Both the position numbers and the translations under genes were made by a program. 15,036 nt of DNA from PFJX01 sp038215555 (GTDB lineage Bacteria > Pseudomonadota > Gammaproteobacteria > Burkholderiales > Thiobacillaceae). The first letter of the stretch is position 1. Each line of letters starts with the position of its first letter. The stretch is from positions 1 to 15,036 of the forward strand of contig JBBQQT010000084.1 in assembly GCA_038215555.1 (NCBI GenBank). The letters run 5' to 3'. Shown piece by piece: positions 13,802 to 15,036 of this stretch. The notes below the pieces were generated by a model. It ran no database searches. It had not been told where the DNA came from and was given only the letters and a program-made list of their open reading frames with translations.

Positions 13802-14770
13802 ATGAAAAAGTCTCTGATCGCTCTGGCTATTGCTGGTGTTGTTTCCGCTCCCGCTTTCGCTGCTACTTCCAACGTTGATGTGTATGGCGTGATGAACATC
13901 GCTATTCAGGACACCGATGTTTCCAACAGCGACATGACCATCCTGGACAACACCAGCCGTATCGGTTTCAAGGGTTCGGAAGATCTGGGCGGCGGTCTGA
14001 AAGCCATTTGGCAGATTGAATCCGGTCTGGGTGGCAACGGCACCACAGCTATCGGTACTAACGCTACGCTTGGCACCCGCAATACCTTCGTTGGTTTGGC
14101 TGGTGGTTTCGGTACCGTTTTGATGGGCCGTCACGACACCCCGTACAAGCTCGGCACCGTCAGCCTTGACATCTTCGGCGACACCATTGGTGACTACAAC
14201 TTGGGCCGTACCGGTCAACAGATCGTTAACAACACCCACGACCATCGCAACGGTTCCGCTCTGGCCTACATCTCCCCGACCTTCTCCGGCTTCCACGCTG
14301 CTGTGGCCGTCGTGATGAACAACGGTGAACCTGGTAGCGCTCTGAGCGATGGCTCCACTATTGATGCAACCTCCATCACTGGTATTTACACCAATGGTCC
14401 TCTGTTTGCCTCTTTGTCTTTCCAGGACGCAAAGGTTCTGAACAGCAAGGGCACCAAGCTGGGTCTGGGCTACACCATGGGTGATGCCAAGGTCGGTTTC
14501 GTTTATGAAGATGTCAACAATGCTGGTGCAGGTGCCGACACCAGTGCGTTGCTGGTTAACGGCGTCTACAACATGGGCCCGATCGCTCTGAAGGCGCAGT
14601 ACGGCAAGAACGACAACGGCGCTGCCGCAAACGGCGACGTCTGGACCTTGGGCGCTGACTACAGCCTGTCCAAGCGTACCACTGCTTATGCAGTGTATTC
14701 TGCCGGCGACAACGGCGCTCCCGCTGGCGATATCTCCGGTTGGAACCTGGGCGTGAAGCACTCCTTCTAA
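13802..14770 (+). CDS. Outer-membrane porin (Gram-negative type 4)
   Basis: A 322-residue trimeric beta-barrel porin for passive diffusion of small solutes. A signal peptide ends in SAPAFA (residues 15-20), after which the mature start is ATSNVDVYGVMNI. Typical porin pieces are SRIGFKGSEDLGGGLKAIWQIE (52-73), FGTVLMGRHDTPYK (103-116) in the constriction-loop region, and the terminal NLGVKHSF with C-terminal Phe for BAM recognition. AGGAG (13789-13793) is 8 nt before ATG 13802. Codon use is rich in GCT, GGT and CGT, unlike the rest of the window, which suggests very high expression. A strong terminator follows, so it is probably monocistronic. Confidence 0.95.
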   Translation: MKKSLIALAIAGVVSAPAFAATSNVDVYGVMNIAIQDTDVSNSDMTILDNTSRIGFKGSEDLGGGLKAIWQIESGLGGNGTTAIGTNATLGTRNTFVGLAGGFGTVLMGRHDTPYKLGTVSLDIFGDTIGDYNLGRTGQQIVNNTHDHRNGSALAYISPTFSGFHAAVAVVMNNGEPGSALSDGSTIDATSITGIYTNGPLFASLSFQDAKVLNSKGTKLGLGYTMGDAKVGFVYEDVNNAGAGADTSALLVNGVYNMGPIALKAQYGKNDNGAAANGDVWTLGADYSLSKRTTAYAVYSAGDNGAPAGDISGWNLGVKHSF

Positions 14771-14826
14771 TCCCACGCCGGGGAAGTCCTCGCAGGAGGG
14801 CAACCCGGTTAACGGTTAGAAAACCG

Positions 14827-14865
14827 AAACGGGCGCGATGCAAATCGCGCCCGTTTTGTTTTTTA
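14827..14865 (+). terminator. Intrinsic terminator after the porin gene
   Basis: A perfect 12-bp stem, AAACGGGCGCGA (14827-14838) with TCGCGCCCGTTT (14845-14856), has a 6-nt loop and is followed by a T-rich run up to 14865. It is 56 bp past the porin stop. Confidence 0.93.
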
Positions 14866-14908
14866 TTGACGGGAAGGCTGGTAGAGTCGGCGTTGAAGGA
14901 GAAGCGCG

Positions 14909-15036
14909 ATGAATGCAATTACTTTCGATACGCATAAATTTGTTCGTAAACTGCAAGAAGCGGGTTTCAATGAGGCTCAGGCCGAAGGTTTGACCGAGGC
15001 GATGCGTGCCGCTATCGACGAAACGGAACTTGTTAC
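14909..15036 (+). CDS. DUF1640-like coiled-coil protein, 3' end cut by window
   Basis: Only the first 42 codons are present: MNAITFDTHKFVRKLQEAGF then NEAQAEGLTEAMRAAIDETE. The pattern (short start, THKFVRKLQEAGF, then EAQAEAL-type helix) matches bacterial DUF1640 proteins, which have a long coiled coil and usually a C-terminal membrane anchor and are related to mitochondrial CCDC90. AAGGAG (14896-14901) is 7 nt before ATG 14909. Function is unknown and the rest lies outside the window. Confidence 0.75.
   Translation, partial: MNAITFDTHKFVRKLQEAGFNEAQAEGLTEAMRAAIDETELV

Noticed and set aside
13796..14803. Open frame of 335 codons opposite the porin gene
   Set aside because: It exactly mirrors the porin gene; the porin has signal peptide, ribosome-binding site, terminator and C-terminal Phe.

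Overview
The window looks like chromosomal DNA of a Gram-negative betaproteobacterium. The evidence is a type-4 betaproteobacterial porin with a terminal Phe, a GC-rich coding style, and many short intergenic palindromes. The exact lineage (Rhodocyclales or Nitrosomonadales-like) is a guess. There is no tRNA, rRNA, CRISPR array or transposase gene.

Region 1 (1-8371) is a carbon-metabolism cluster. A class I fumarase-type hydro-lyase (minus strand) is divergent from five plus-strand genes: a CitE/HpcH-superfamily lyase, an AMP-forming acyl-CoA ligase, a second CitE-like lyase, a two-hotdog MaoC hydratase resembling mesaconyl-CoA (beta-methylmalyl-CoA) hydratase, and a third HpcH/CitE-like lyase. 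Together these fit the chemistry that links mesaconate, citramalate and beta-methylmalyl-CoA to pyruvate + acetyl-CoA and to glyoxylate + propionyl-CoA. No CoA-transferase is present; the ligase may do that job. Every gap between these genes holds a palindromic repeat. Two families alternate strictly along the cluster (A, B, A, B, A, B), and a 159-bp MITE-like element flanked by CTAG lies just past the fumarase stop.

Region 2 (8372-11224, minus strand) is a two-gene unit: a ModA-like periplasmic binding protein, then a membrane hybrid histidine kinase with its own receiver. No ABC transporter genes are nearby, so the binding protein may be a ligand-sensing partner of the kinase.

Region 3 (11225-12875) is a repeat-rich accessory stretch. 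It has five imperfect 13-bp tandem units, three large inverted repeats of different families, a vapB-type antitoxin whose vapC toxin survives as only six codons, and an opposing RHH antitoxin/RelE-ParE toxin pair that begins exactly where vapC breaks off.

Region 4 (12876-15036) has a Uma2-family protein, a 13-bp triplicate repeat, a 350-bp leader region with several palindromes, a probably highly expressed porin with a strong intrinsic terminator, and the start of a DUF1640-like coiled-coil gene cut by the window end.
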